Assembly (NCBI RefSeq): GCF_027887165.1
Contig: NC_077228.1
Location: 384,066,456-384,130,455 of the forward strand
From: Monodelphis domestica
Lineage: Eukaryota > Chordata > Mammalia > Didelphimorphia > Didelphidae
Reading direction: 5' to 3'
Length of the DNA stretch: 64,000 nt
Positions 32,428-43,929 of this stretch are shown piece after piece (the first letter of the stretch is position 1; the number at the start of each line of letters is the position of its first letter). Both the position numbers and the translations under genes were made by a program. The notes under the pieces were generated by a model that saw only the letters and a program-made list of their open reading frames with translations, made no database searches and had not been told where the DNA came from.

Positions 32428-32965
32428 AAGAATGCAGCAACATGTCAGTTGCATGAATTAATTTTGTTTAAAATATATCCTGGAGACAAATCCAGAGCCC
32501 TAATGTCTATTTTAATCTTCGGAACAGTTTTTAAAGGCAAATCAAGTTTGTTAGAAAATCAGGTGTAAGTAGATATAAGTGGGATATGCAATCACAATTT
32601 GCATGATTCCCTCATTTACTGATTGGGTACTTTAATGGCCTGGAAGTTTCAAAGTGATTCTTGCAAGGTTTGTATTACATCCAAAGGGAATGTGAGCCAG
32701 ATGTAGAGGTCAGAATGCTGTACAGCTGCGACAAGCACCTGTGTCAAAAGTAGTTTGCTTACCATAGCTCTAACTGCAAGCTTCCCCGCCCCCCCCCCCA
32801 GACTTGGGTTTTTTTTAATTGTTGTTGTTTGAAGTCATGTTTCCAAAAGTAAAACTGATATATAGAATTTTATACATTTCTTAAATTCTTATTAGCCTTC
32901 TTTGGAATTTCTTGTGTTTAAGTTTTCTATGCCATTCCAGAAGTACTTTAAAGAGAAATAAGGAA

Positions 32966-33205
32966 GAGGCAGCTAGGTAACTCAATGGATATTGTTGGGA
33001 TGACCTGGGTTCAAATATGCCCTGAGTCACTTCCTGGCTATGTGACCCTGGACAAGTCACTCAGCTCCAATTGCTTATCATTTACATTCTTCAACTTTGG
33101 AAATGATACTTGTATCCATTCCAAGACAGAAAGTATGGGTTGTTTTTTGTTGTTGTTGTTGGGTTTTTTTTGGTGTTGGTGTTTTTTTAAGAGAGAAATA
33201 AGGGA
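32966..33205 (+). mobile_element. Marsupial SINE (CAGTATTGA type)
   Basis: gaggcagctaggtaactcaa, cctgggttcaaatatgccct, tatgtgaccctggacaagtc and atccattccaagacagaaag; followed by GT- and T-rich sequence. Confidence 0.88.
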
Positions 33206-33224
33206 AGAGTCAGGCTAGGCCAGT

Positions 33225-33545
33225 GAACATTTTTTTGTCTGTCATCCATGCCTGGCATGCTTTCCTTCCTTATCTCTATCTCCTGGCTTCCTTGACGTTT
33301 TATAAGACCCAGTCAAAACCCTACCTTCTACAAGAAGTCTTTCCTGAAAGGCCTTGATCTCAAGGCTTTCCCTCTGTTGATTATTTCCAGTTTATCCTAT
33401 ATATCACTTGTTATATATTTAATTGTTTGCATGCTCTCTCCCCTTTCAGACTGTTAATTGTGAAGAACAAGAATTGTCTCTTGCCTTTCTTGGGCACTTA
33501 GCACTATGCTTGGCACATAGTAGGCCCTCAATAATTGGTTATGGA
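33225..33545 (+). mobile_element. L2 3' end
   Basis: cctggcatgctttccttcct, aagaagtctttcctgaaagg, ttgtgaagaacaagaattgt and gcttggcacatagtaggccc. Confidence 0.85.
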
Positions 33546-35380
33546 CTTTCAAATGTTCAGTGACATTTTGCATTTTTATTGGGGAGAGCGAAAGAGATAA
33601 ATGTGGAAGAAGGAGCATCTGGAATCTCTTCTAAGTGCAGCTTCATGGCATGAGCATTTTCTCAGTTTTTGTGGTCCTAGCTATAAATAACTTAGAGAAT
33701 ATTTTTTAAAAGAAAATAGGACTTAAAGGGTTAAAAATGAGGCCATGAGGATCTGAGAGTAATGTATTTAAAGAAGAGAAAGCTGAGGGATATTCATTTT
33801 AAAGCAATGCAGGAATGCAGAGGGCTCTCACAAAGAGGATGGGGAACAGCTGGTTTTCATCTCTATGGAAGACAGAGTGAGAGGAAGCAGACATAAAGCA
33901 GTGCAGTGAGGGATTTATGTTAGATACAAAGGAGAATTTTCTGAGCATTATTAATGATTGGAGGGGATGCCTGAGGGAGACTGTGGAAATCTCATTTCTC
34001 TGTCTGGAATGGCATAAGTGTAATTTTGCTTGAAGGGGAGCTGGAGGAATTGGAGTCCCCCAATATAAATAGTATTGCAAACAGGTAAAATATCTATGTC
34101 TATAATGCATCCACAGCCTACCTGAGTTCAATAGGCGATGATTGGGAGTCAGAAAGGAGGAAGCCAGGTTACTAGATGCAAATGGAAGGAGAATGAATTC
34201 AAGCTAATGTAACAAGCATTATTTTTTGGTAGAGTGTTTTTTTTTTTAAATCTACCTTTCTTTTATTGCATTTAACTGCAAAAATTTCAACATCATTTTT
34301 CAAACAACTGCCTCTTCTTCCTAATTTTGCAGTTTCTACTTCATGAAGCCCAGGGCATAGACAAGGTGGGCATATCAGCTTCTACTTTTATACTTTTTAA
34401 CAAGAAACCCTAGAAGTAAAGAAATTCACATTAGAAGATTATCCTTTTCTGCCTGACTTCAATTTCTTCTCATTATCTAAGAACAAAAAAATTCCCATAC
34501 CCCTTTCTTGCTATTTATCTAATTTTCCAATCTTGACTTACTTCTGACACAGTTTTCCATTTTAGAACTACTTAGTAATGAGGGTGGATTATTGTTCACC
34601 AGTGGGATGCTAAAATTAAGTCTGCCAGGCCAAGAGAATATGTAGCACATTTTAATCCAAACTTTTTTCTAACAAAGATATAATAATCACAAGTGCAAGA
34701 CCATAGGAACCCCAAGTCAAAAATAATCATCTCTACCCACAAGGAGTTTATATTCTGCTGGGAGGACACAACATGTAACTGAATAAGTGAATCCTCATTT
34801 TTGAAGAGAAATAAGGAAAAAATCAGGGTTTTTTATGTTTGTAGATTTTAAGAAGTAAGGACCGTCAGTAGTGAAAGTTATATAGATCAGTAAAAATTTG
34901 TCACCCTGTGCTTGATAAATTGTTGAGTTAAGTTCACATGGCTTCCAGCGCCATCTCTATGATTCAGATTTTAAAACTTCAGAATTGAAAAATAGCCTTA
35001 TTACAAGAAAATAGAGAAGGAAAAAGATATTCGGATTTTGAAAGATTTTCTACCAGAGCTCTAATCAACAGATTTGCAGGATTTAGTATAAGTAGAACAG
35101 ATGGTCTGCTGTTTAGCTCAGTGCTGATCAGAGGATTCAGGCCTCTTCTGAGCTTTTCCTTTAGGAGCACATTTCAGTAGCTGAAAGTTCTTACATGTTT
35201 AAATAATACTCTTCCTTTCTTTTGCCTAATAGGCAGTTTTCCCCTCCGTTAACTTTTTTTCCTCCCTCTCATGGAGGATGATTTCATTGGTGTGATGAAT
35301 TCCCAGCAAGGAAACTCTCCTGCCCCAAAGCAGATGGGGACTTCCTCTGAAATTTGTAATCATAGAGTTATCTAGAACAC
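33546..35380. other. No recognised gene
   Basis: Unique-looking intron sequence with a small reverse L2 tail at about 34,710-34,790 (cacaaggagtttatattctg). Open stretches at 33,799-34,131 and 35,226-35,492 show no recognised domain. Confidence 0.4.
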
Positions 35381-35797
35381 TTACGTTAACTTGCCCAGGG
35401 TCACACAGATGGGCATGAAGCTTATTGAACATTAAACAAGTGGGGAGGGAGACAGACAGACAGACAGACAGAGACAGAGAAGATTCTTCCAACTGGAATG
35501 AACAAAAAATGCTTCTTGGTCAGGTGGTGTTAGGTCTTAAAGGATGGTTAGGATTTTGATTGGTTGGGAGCTAGATGGAAGGGGGAAGAGAATAGAACAT
35601 TCCAAGTAAAAAAAAAGATGAAGATGGCCAAAGTGAGTTATTCATTTTTGTAGGAATATAGTCTAATATCCCTTTATGCATTCTATTATATAGCCAAATG
35701 GGTCTTCTTTCTGTTCCTCCATCTCTCATCTCAGTGTTTTTGCACAGATTGCATTCTATTCTCACCTCTGCATATTTGTGTGTGTGTGCACGCGCGT

Positions 35798-35957
35798 AAA
35801 TTCTTACTTTCTGTCTTAGTAACAACTCTCAGACAGAAAGGCAAGAGCTAAGTAAACAGACTTACAGAGGGTCACATAGCTAGGAAGTTCAGAGGCCAGA
35901 TTTGTACCCAAATCCCTGGCCTGGCACTCTCCACAGGGTTACCTAGCGGCCCCTTCT
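35798..35957 (-). mobile_element. Marsupial SINE, reverse
   Basis: ttcttactttctgtcttagt, acagagggtcacatagctag, cctggcctggcactctccac and tacctagcggcccctt. Confidence 0.85.
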
Positions 35958-35984
35958 GCCTCATATCTTCACTTTCCTCCTTTA

Positions 35985-36230
35985 TGCATCACCTACACAT
36001 TAACTGATCCTGATTCCCTCCACTGTTAGTGTCTCTCAGCTATCTTGTTTTTAAGTAGTTCATCCTTTTCACTTTGTATTTATTTTCTGTGTGTGTACTT
36101 TTTCTCTCCCCTAATCGACTATAAGTACACTAAAAGAAGGTGTTTCAGTTTTTTAATTTGTATCCCCGGGATCTAGCACCGTCCCTGGAACACAGAAACC
36201 TCTTAGTAAGTATTTATTGATCCATTGAAT
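35985..36230 (+). mobile_element. L2 3' end
   Basis: ttttctctcccctaatcgac, tataagtacactaaaagaag, tatccccgggatctagcacc and agtaagtatttattgatcc. Confidence 0.7.
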
Positions 36231-36369
36231 ACAAGATTCTTATAGCAGAGTGCTTCGAAAATAATACTAGAGCTTGGAGCTGTGCTCCCAAAGTTACTCT
36301 AGCAATATCTGTACTAGGTCTATTTGATCTCTAAAGAGATCAGAGAAAGAGAAAAAAGGTCAGTATGTG

Positions 36370-36790
36370 CAAAACTAACTTTAGCAGCTCCTTTTGTGAT
36401 GGCAGCAAAGAACTGGATACTAACAGAGAGGCACCCATCACCTGGGCAGTGGCTGAGCAAATTATGCTCTGTGAATGTAAAGGAATTGTGTTATAAGAAA
36501 TGATGACTTGTATGAACTGATACAGTGTGAAGTCAGAAGAACAATTATAGAATAACAACAATGTTGTAAAGACAAAGAATTTGAAAAGACTTGAAGTCTG
36601 GCATCCCAGTGACCAACCAGAACTCTAGAGGACTAATGTTAGGATGTGCTGCCCATCCCTTGACAGAGAGGTGATTGACTCAGGATACTTGGAGGGGAAA
36701 AATTTTTTTGGGGGGACTTGGAAAATGGAGAAATTTGTTTTGCTTAACTGGGTATAGTTATTATCTAAGAATTCCCCTAACCCCTCAGGG
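36370..36790 (+). mobile_element. L1 3' region fragment
   Basis: ttgtgatggcagcaaagaac, tggctgagcaaattatgctc, tataagaaatgatgacttgt, actgatacagtgtgaagtca and aaatttgttttgcttaactg. Confidence 0.85.
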
Positions 36791-36811
36791 TGGAGTGAAA
36801 GAGAAAATAGT

Positions 36812-37008
36812 CTTTAATTAAACCTTTACCTTCTGTTTTAGAATCAATCCCAAATATCCATTCTAAGGCAGAAGAGTGGTAAGGACTAGGCAGTTGGGGT
36901 TAATGGCTTGCCCAGGGTCACACAGCTAAAGAGACCAGATTTGAGCCCAGATCCATCTGACTCAGGCCAGGCACTCTATCCACTAAACTACCTAGCTTCC
37001 CTGTAAAA
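36812..37008 (-). mobile_element. Marsupial SINE (CAGTATTGA type)
   Basis: aacctttaccttctgtttta, aaggcagaagagtggtaagg, cttgcccagggtcacacagc and ccactaaactacctagcttc. Confidence 0.92.
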
Positions 37009-37124
37009 ATAGTTTTTTAAGTGAGAAAATTTTAATTAAAAAAAAGAAAAAAGAAAATGCTGGGGTGGAGGGGGAGTACATACCAAATTACTGTATGTCA
37101 AGGAGATTAGATATTTTCCTTGAA

Positions 37125-37312
37125 GGTACAGTGAAAAAGCGCATTGGCAGTGGAGTTAGAAGGTCTGGGTTTAGACTTCACCTCTAAAGCTGTGTGACTT
37201 TGAACAAGTCACTTAGCCTCCTTTGGCCCCAGTTTTCTCACCTATAAAAAGAGGGATTTAAATTAAATGGCTTCTGAGATTCTTTCCAGCTTTAGATCTA
37301 TGATTCTGACAT
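37125..37312 (+). mobile_element. MIR
   Basis: tggcagtggagttagaaggt, ctgtgtgactttgaacaagt, ttttctcacctataaaaaga and gattctttccagctttagat. Confidence 0.75.
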
Positions 37313-37418
37313 CCTTCCACATGGTGGGAAGTCACTGAGAATTTTTACATCTTCAAAAACATATTGTTCATTTTATAGCAGTCTAAAGATAGATTGGAGA
37401 AATGAAATTATAAGAGGA

Positions 37419-37700
37419 GGCCAGGTGTGGTGGTATACCCCTATAATCCCTGTGTGTAAGGAGTGCTGAGGCTGGTGGTTCTCTCTGAGTTTCTGAAATT
37501 CCAAGTTACAACAGGGTTAAAGCTGATAGGATGTACCATGAGCTCATGGGATACTAGGCTGACTAAGGAGGGGTGAACTGGCCCATGTCTTAAACAGTAT
37601 AGGTCACAGTTTCCATCTGGAGCACTAGTGGGATCAGGCTGTACTTCTAGCCAGGGCAAGATAGAGAGACTCAGTCTTAACAAAAAACAAACAAAAAAAA
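37419..37700 (+). pseudogene. 7SL (SRP) RNA retropseudogene, nearly full length
   Basis: It begins ggccaggtgtggtggtatac, then ataatccc and gctgaggctggtgg, matching the 5' Alu domain of 7SL RNA. It continues with the S domain: ctaaggaggggtgaactggc, aaacagtataggtcacagtt, gcactagtgggatcaggctg. It ends agccagggcaagatagagag, actcagtctta, then an A-rich tail. The length is about 263 bp before the tail, against about 300 nt for 7SL. Flanks attataagagg (37,408-37,418) and attgtaaggga (37,700-37,710) look like an aged target duplication. A functional 7SL gene is unlikely: CpG sites are eroded and there is a genomic poly-A tail. Presence of the S domain separates it from Alu- or B1-like SINEs. Confidence 0.88.
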
Positions 37701-37794
37701 TTGTAAGGGAAAACACCATTGGGAAGAAATTATAATCAGAACCATCCCATACTCTCCTGCTCTGAATTTTCCATTGAGCTGATTGAATAGAGCA

Positions 37795-37990
37795 ATAACA
37801 ATAGCTGGCATTTTTACCATCCTTTTAGATTTATGGTGTTTTACATATATTATCTCATTTGACCCTTAAAACAACCCTGTGGGAAACATACTTTTATTAT
37901 TGCCATTTTACAGATGAAGCAATTGAGACCAAGATATGTTATTAAGTGATTTTTCCAGAATTTTTCCAAGAGAGTAAAGCATGACCAGCA
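37795..37990 (-). mobile_element. MIR-type CORE-SINE
   Basis: tagctggcatttttaccatc, tattatctcatttgaccctt, attgccattttacagatgaa and agtgatttttccag in reverse MIR order. Confidence 0.75.
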
Positions 37991-38479
37991 CACTCTTGCA
38001 GTAAAAGGAAACTGTCTTAGGCAGAGAAATTCCATGAAATATGTTTTTTTGAAAATTATCATTCCATTTCTTTATTTCTCATATTACTATCACATCTACT
38101 GATTCTTCATCCCAATAGTCTTCCTTTATAATAAATATTAGCAAATAAAACCAGTCAACAAATGAGCTATTTCTGGAAATGTACACTTCATTCCACACAT
38201 AGTAATTCTCTGCTAAGAGGCAGGAAACATATTTCCCCATAGATCTTCTAAAATAATAATTCTGCCATTCCTTTTCCTAGTGTGTCCTCCCAGAATGCCT
38301 GCTGACTACCTTGGCTTTTGGTCATTGCTAGGCGTTCCTCTTTGTGCTTTCAATTTGATTCCTGTATGAACTTGAAACTGATTCAGCACATGAGGTTTAT
38401 TCTTTCAGAGCCACTTTCTTTTTCCTAACAGGGTTATTTTTCTCATAGGCTATATAATCAGTCCACTTCTATATCTAGT

Positions 38480-38742
38480 AGATGGTAACTAGGTGACACA
38501 GTGGGTAGAGTGCTTGGACTGGAGTTAGAATGACTCATCTTTCTGATTTAAAATCTTGCCTCTGACACCTACCAGGTTTGTGACCATAGACAAGTCACTT
38601 TATCCTGTTTGCCTCAGTTTCTCATCAGTACAGTGAGCTGAAGAAGGAAATGGCAAACTACTCCAGAATCTTTGCCAAGAAAACCCAAATGGGGTCAACA
38701 AGAATCAGACCTGACTAAAAACAACTGAACAACAAACATTCT
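38480..38742 (+). mobile_element. Marsupial tRNA-related SINE (TTTGCCAAG type)
   Basis: taactaggtgacacagtggg, catagacaagtcactttatc, tggcaaactactccagaatc, tttgccaagaaaacccaaat and acaactgaacaacaaa. Confidence 0.93.
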
Positions 38743-38934
38743 ATAGATAAGGAAGCATAGGAGACTTTTCTCTAAAAAAAAAAAACAACAAAAACTAGTA
38801 TTTTTGTTTAAAGTTTATTCTATTTTCTTGCTTTTAAAAAAGTTTCAGTCTTTATATTCTTAATTAGTTATACTCTTTTATAACAATCCAATAATCCAAA
38901 TGTACCAATTTACTTCCTTTTAACAATCAAGTAG

Positions 38935-39505
38935 AGCCAACCAATTCTGCTAGTCTCTCTCCCTGCCCCTTCCTTACCTCTAAGAGGAGGAAGGAACATT
39001 TTATTATATGTCCTTTGAAATCAGTGTTGGTCACTATAGTTGATCTAAGTTCAGCTGCCTTTTTGCATTGCATTCACATATGTGATCATAGTCATTGTAA
39101 GTACGATCCTTTTTTTTTTCAGTTCTCCTGAATCCTTTTTCTCCATCCTACATTATTCCATCCAGATCATTTCTATACTTCCTTGAATTCTTCAGATATG
39201 TTGTTTCACAAGAAAAAATAGTGTTTCACTTAATTCATATGCTACAATCTGTTCAGTCATTCCCCAGTTGATGAACACCCACATTGTTTCCAGTTTTTTG
39301 CTACCATGAAAAATGCTGCTATAAATACCTTGGTACATATGAGATCTTTCTTTTAGTGTTTGACCTCCTCATAGTGAATGCTCAGTAGTGGGATCTCTGG
39401 GTTAAAGGGTATGAATAGTTTTAATAACTTTTCTCTTATAATTTCAAATGGTTTTCCAGAATGGTCATAGCAGTCCACAGCTCTATCAACAGTATGTTAT
39501 TGTTC
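38935..39505 (-). mobile_element. L1 3' region fragment
   Basis: In reverse: aaatcagtgttggtcactat, acattattccatccagatca, cagtcattccccagttgatg, atgaaaaatgctgctataaa and tgggttaaagggtatgaata. About 570 bp. Confidence 0.88.
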
Positions 39506-39519
39506 CTTTCTTCCAGCAT

Positions 39520-39662
39520 GAACTATCATAAATCTAGAACTGGAAGAGTCCTCAGAGCTCTTACTGTATAACTCCCTCATTTTACAGATGAGGAACTGAG
39601 ACCCAAGGAAACTAAACGACTTGCCTAAGATCACATAGGTATTAAGTGTCAGGTAGGATCTA
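39520..39662 (-). mobile_element. CR1/L3- or MIR-like fragment
   Basis: tcataaatctagaactggaa, ccctcattttacagatgagg, aactaaacgacttgcctaag and atcacataggtattaag. The class is uncertain. Confidence 0.5.
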
Positions 39663-39979
39663 GTACAGAGAATATTAGTATATCTATCTTTCCATAACCC
39701 TTTCAACACTGATGACATTATTCCATTATTTTTCATAAGCAAGGACATCACTCAGTAAGTAAATGAGAGCTATTGATCAAATTTTACAAACAAAGTATCC
39801 AAAACATAGATTGGATAAGACTCACTCCTCAGAGACCAGTGATGATATCATGGTATTATAGTCTGGAGTTGTTCAGAATACTATTATATATTTAAAACAG
39901 TTGTTATCATAGTTATTTAGAGCTAGAGACTGAAATGGCAAACCATTCAATTACTTTTGTCAAGAAGGGCTTTATAAAT

Positions 39980-40690
39980 ATTACCTCGTTTTTATATTTA
40001 GAAGTAATATATAAGGTTAGAAATGCTGTTGGGGTCAGATTGTAAAGGACTTTCAAAGCCAGAGATGTTGGTGTTTGATTCTTGAGGAAATAGGGAGCTA
40101 TTTGAGTTCTTGATCAGAGGAGGGGCACACAGACATATGCTTTAGGAATATCGGTTTGGAGTCAAAGATATGATAAGAGGGCAAACCTAGTAGACCAGAA
40201 GGACGTCGATGCCCTTGACAGAAAGAAAGAAGCAGGTCTCAGTGGTGATGGGCAGTGAGTGCAGAGAGTGCCCAGCCTGGAGTCAGGAAGACCAGCCTCA
40301 GACACGTACTAGCTTGTGACCCCTGGACAAATCTCTTAACCCTGTTTGCCTGTTTCCTCATCTGTCAAATGAGGTGAAGAAAGAAATATCAAACCATACC
40401 AGGATCTTTGCCAAAGAAAGTCCCAGATGGGGTCATCAAGAATCAGACATGACTGAAAACAGCAACAACAAATGAGTGGTGATTCAGGGGAAAGCTACGA
40501 GTTCTGTCCTGGGCATGCTGAGTTTGAGATGTCTACTAGACAATTAGTGGCACAGAACTAGAGGTCAAGAAAGCAAGAGACTAAGGATGGATAGACTGGT
40601 ATAGATCTGGGATTACCCACATAGACATGTTAATTAGGTCATAAAGGGAAAATATGTAGACCTAGAAGAGGCACCTTTGTAGGAAAAGGA
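39980..40690 (-). mobile_element. L2 fragment interrupted by a SINE
   Basis: gattgtaaaggactttcaaa, aaatagggagctatttgagt and gctttaggaatatcggtttg before, and catgctgagtttgagatgtc, tagatctgggattacccaca after, a SINE at 40,243-40,477. Both sides are L2 ORF2 region in reverse and collinear. Confidence 0.75.
40243..40477 (+). mobile_element. Marsupial tRNA-related SINE (TTTGCCAAG type) inside L2
   Basis: gcccagcctggagtcaggaa, cctggacaaatctcttaacc, aggatctttgccaaagaaag and acatgactgaaaacagcaac. Flanks agtggtgatgggcag and gagtggtgattcagg share agtggtgat (40,237-40,245 and about 40,474-40,482), a probable target duplication. Confidence 0.9.
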
Positions 40691-41515
40691 TACCAAAGAT
40701 CAGTAAATCCATCAACAAGCATTTTTCAAGTCTGTACTATGTGTTGTGTAAAATAGAAAGAACGGAGGAAAAAATTCAAAGAAAGGCAAAAATAGGGTCC
40801 CTTTTCTCATGGAATTCGTATTCTAGTGGGGGGCATGCTATATAAACAAGTATGCATGTGCAAGATATACACAGAGGCTATGGAAGGTCATTTCCATGGA
40901 AAGGCACTCGCTCAGGGAGGTGGGGGGGGGGAGAGGAAGACTAGGAAAGAGCTGCAGAATTTGGGGTTTGAGCTGAGTTTTGAAGGCAGTAAGGAAAGGC
41001 AGGAGGTGGAGATGTAGAGGAAGATCCTTTACGCCTGGAAGTCAGCCACTAGGCTCTTCAGAGTCAAGGGAGGGAATATCATGTAGGAAGAACCTCAGGG
41101 AGGCAGCTGTGCTGGGTTAGAAAGTCTGTAGAGGGAAGTAAATGTGAGAAGCCTGGAAAGATAGGAAAGGGCTTTCAGTGCCACAAAGTATTTTATATTT
41201 GATCTTGGAAGTGAGAGGAAGGCACTGGAGTCTTTCTGTCCCTGGGTCAGACTTGCTTTAGGAGCTGAGTGAAGAATGTTCTCGGGGGCAGGGAGACTAA
41301 GCAGAAGGACATTATGGTGGCCCCGGCACTAGATAATCAATGCTGACAGCGGGGTTATAACCATGTACTTAAGAAGAAAGGGCTCTATAGGAAGGGCATT
41401 GTGGGTAGAAATGACAGCACCTGGCAACAGATTAGATTTGGGGAGTAAGAGCTGCAAGAGAGAAGTCAAGGATGACACTGAGGTTGGGAATGTGGGTGCC
41501 TGGCAGCATGGTGGT

Positions 41516-41715
41516 GTTTTTTTTTTTAACCCTTACCTTACCTCTTAAAATCAATACTGTGTATTGGTTCTGAGGCAGAAGAATGGTAAAACCTAGGCAA
41601 TGGTTAAGTGACTTGGCCAGGATCACACAGATAGGAAGTGACTGAGCCCAGATTGAAACCCAGGACTTTTCATCTCTAAACTTGGTTTCCAATCCACTGA
41701 GCTACTTTATTGCCC
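41516..41715 (-). mobile_element. Marsupial SINE (CAGTATTGA type), inside L2
   Basis: It starts with a T-run, then aacccttaccttacctctta, aaatcaatactgtgtattgg, gtgacttggccaggatcaca and ccactgagctactttattgc. Flanking ggtggtg on both sides is a probable short target duplication. Confidence 0.92.
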
Positions 41716-41896
41716 GAAAGGGTGGTGATTTTGACAGTAATAGGAAGGTTTAGAAGAAAGAGAATAATGACTGCTATTTATGGATGTGTTGAATGTGAGA
41801 TTCCTATGGAATATGGAGATACCTATAATTTGAGTCCAAAAGGAAATTGGTGATTAAGATTGGAGCTCAAGAGACAGGTTAGAAATGGATATATAG

Positions 41897-42102
41897 GGGG
41901 CAGCTGGGTAGCTCAGTAGATTGAGAGTCAGGTCTAGAGATGGGAAATCTTAGGTTCAAACCTAGCCTCAGACACTTCCCAGCTGTGTGACCCTGGGCAA
42001 GTCACTTGACCCCCATTTCCTAACCCTTACCACTCCTGCCTTGGAGCCAATACACAGTATTGACTCTAAGACAGAAGGTAAGGGTTTAAAAAAAAAAAGA
42101 AA
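41897..42102 (+). mobile_element. Marsupial SINE (CAGTATTGA type), inside L2, 16-bp target duplication
   Basis: ggggcagctgggtagctcag, aggttcaaacctagcctcag, ccctgggcaagtcacttgac, gagccaatacacagtattga, and an A-tail. Direct repeats agaaatggatatatag (41,881-41,896) and agaaatggttatatag (42,103-42,118) match at 15 of 16 positions, marking a clean target-primed insertion. Confidence 0.97.
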
Positions 42103-42539
42103 AGAAATGGTTATATAGATCTGGGAATCATCTACATAGAGATGGTTATTCATCATCATATATGTAGAGAGAAAAAAGCACCTGGGACAGTTATTAATGG
42201 GCATGAAGAATGAAGAACTGGTAGTGAAGAATTGATATAAAAAGCAAAAGAGAATTTAAAAGGCCTTTGCATTTTTCAGGAGCATCTAGATTTGTAGGAA
42301 GGCAGCCTCATATCATGTATGGAGGACCAGCCATACTGGCTTGCATAGTCCTGGGTACACTGCTGAGCCACTCTGGAGGCAGTGCTCTGGAGAAGAGGCC
42401 AACCTACATTCATAGACGGAGTTTCCTTGCCTGGGAATGATTGACATCAATGAAATCACAGCTTCAGTGTCTGTCTCTTGATTGAAATATTTAATGTATG
42501 TAGATACATATATACATATATGTGTGTAGATATATTATA

Positions 42540-42547
42540 GATATGTG

Positions 42548-42636
<89 letters not shown>
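42540..42636 (+). repeat. (TG)n-(GA)n compound microsatellite
   Basis: TG units at 42,548-42,591, then about 22 GA units to 42,636, preceded by TATA/CATA-rich sequence. Confidence 0.97.
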
Positions 42637-42640
<4 letters not shown>

Positions 42641-42896
42641 TCACAGTGATTTCATGAGGTATATAACCCAAGGACTATCAGTCCCTCTTTGAAGGGGAAA
42701 AAATATTAAGACTTAGCATTATTAGTCAACTGCCTCAGCAAGCCTTATTCAGTTTGAAGGTGGTTGAAGCAGGGGGTCCACCTAGGCCTTCTGATTCTAA
42801 AGGAGGTCTTCTTTCCACTTCACCATATTGTTGACTCTGCCAAGCTCCCTCTCTCATCCAGTTATTTCATTTATGGAAATATTATTAATTATTATA

Positions 42897-43028
42897 TAAT
42901 GGATAATTATAATTATATAATATGTAATTGTTATATAATTAATTATATATTTATAATATATTATAAATAAAATCATGTGATTAATAATTATAATTAATTA
43001 TATATTATATAATTATAATTATCCATTA
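42897..43028. repeat. Perfect 27-bp inverted repeat in AT-rich DNA
   Basis: The arms 42,897-42,923 (taatggataattataattat...) and 43,002-43,028 are exact reverse complements separated by 78 bp of almost pure AT. A cruciform or hairpin is possible. The right arm abuts a reverse SINE. Confidence 0.9.
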
Positions 43029-43207
43029 AACCTTCATCATCTGTCCTAGGATCAATTCTAAGACTGAAGAGCAGCAAGGGCTAAGCCATGGGGGTTAAGT
43101 GACTTACCCAGGGTTGCACAGCTAGGAAGTGTCTAAAGCCAGAGTTGAACCTGGGTCCTCCCAACTCTAGCCCTGGCACACTATCCACCATGCTACCTAG
43201 CTGTCCC
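43029..43207 (-). mobile_element. Marsupial SINE (CAGTATTGA type)
   Basis: ggatcaattctaagactgaa, gtgacttacccagggttgca, gttgaacctgggtcctccca and catgctacctagctgtccc. Confidence 0.9.
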
Positions 43208-43715
43208 TATCCCATCCATTTATAAAGACCCATTTAAAATGGTACCTTCTTCCTGGAGCCTTTCCTAATGGAGGTAATTTCTCCCTCTGCTACACTCCCA
43301 TAATCCTCGATATCCCTCATATCTTGTCTACCTTATTCAACAATGTCTTACCTACTGAGAGGGCTAGTATGATGTATTAGAAAGTGTCAGCATCAAGACT
43401 TGGATTCTCTAGTCCAAGCTCTGTCATCTCCTCATCATGTAACTCGGGCAGGATACTCCTGGATTTCTCCAATGAAGATAATGATCCAAGAACTACCCAA
43501 CTCTCAGGGTTGTTGAGAAAATCAAAGAAGGATGGATAGAGAAATATGTAAACATACAAACAGTGCTTTATAAATCTTAAAACAATAAGCGTGAATATTA
43601 TTACTCCTTGGAGTCAGGAACTCTATCTTCCCCATTTTTGTGTTCCTGTAGGTAGTTCGCACCTATACATGCATACAGTGGCCAGGAGATATTTGTTCCA
43701 TTCAGTTGAACATTA
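43208..43715 (+). mobile_element. L2 3' end split by a MIR-like element
   Basis: ccttcttcctggagcctttc and atatcttgtctaccttattc (43,208-43,365), then agtcaggaactctatcttcc and ggagatatttgttccattca (43,608-43,715). A forward MIR-like piece lies between (43,366-43,607: ctcatcatgtaactcgggca, tctcagggttgttgagaaaa). Confidence 0.65.
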
Positions 43716-43929
43716 AAGGAACATTATGTCTACCTGCCGTCAATATCCCATCTGTCTTTCTGGATAGTTTCCTCAACGTCACCCTGTTTCTTGGAATTGC
43801 AGAAGGCTCTGTGGTTACCAGAGAAGAGAACTGTCTATCGACGCAGATCCCGATCTGAATCATAACTGTGCTGACTGTTGAGCAGAGCTGTAGCATCCCA
43901 AGCATATTCACATCTATGAAATATAGAGG

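Larger units (their letters stand above)
40708..42210 (-). mobile_element. L2, about 1.1 kb, split by two SINEs
   Basis: Its 3' end is at 40,708 (catcaacaagcatttttcaa). The ORF2 part follows at 41,000-41,515, 41,716-41,896 and 42,119-42,210. On the minus strand a frame near 41,432-41,515 reads TTMLPGTHIPNLSVILD, matching the C-terminal part of L2 ORF2 (the NLGVILD motif before the DYCNSLL segment). Two SINEs of opposite orientation divide it. Confidence 0.8.

Noticed and set aside
37419-37700. Functional 7SL RNA gene or Alu-like SINE
   Set aside because: A genomic A-rich tail, target duplication and many substitutions argue against a functional gene; the retained S domain argues against an Alu-like SINE.
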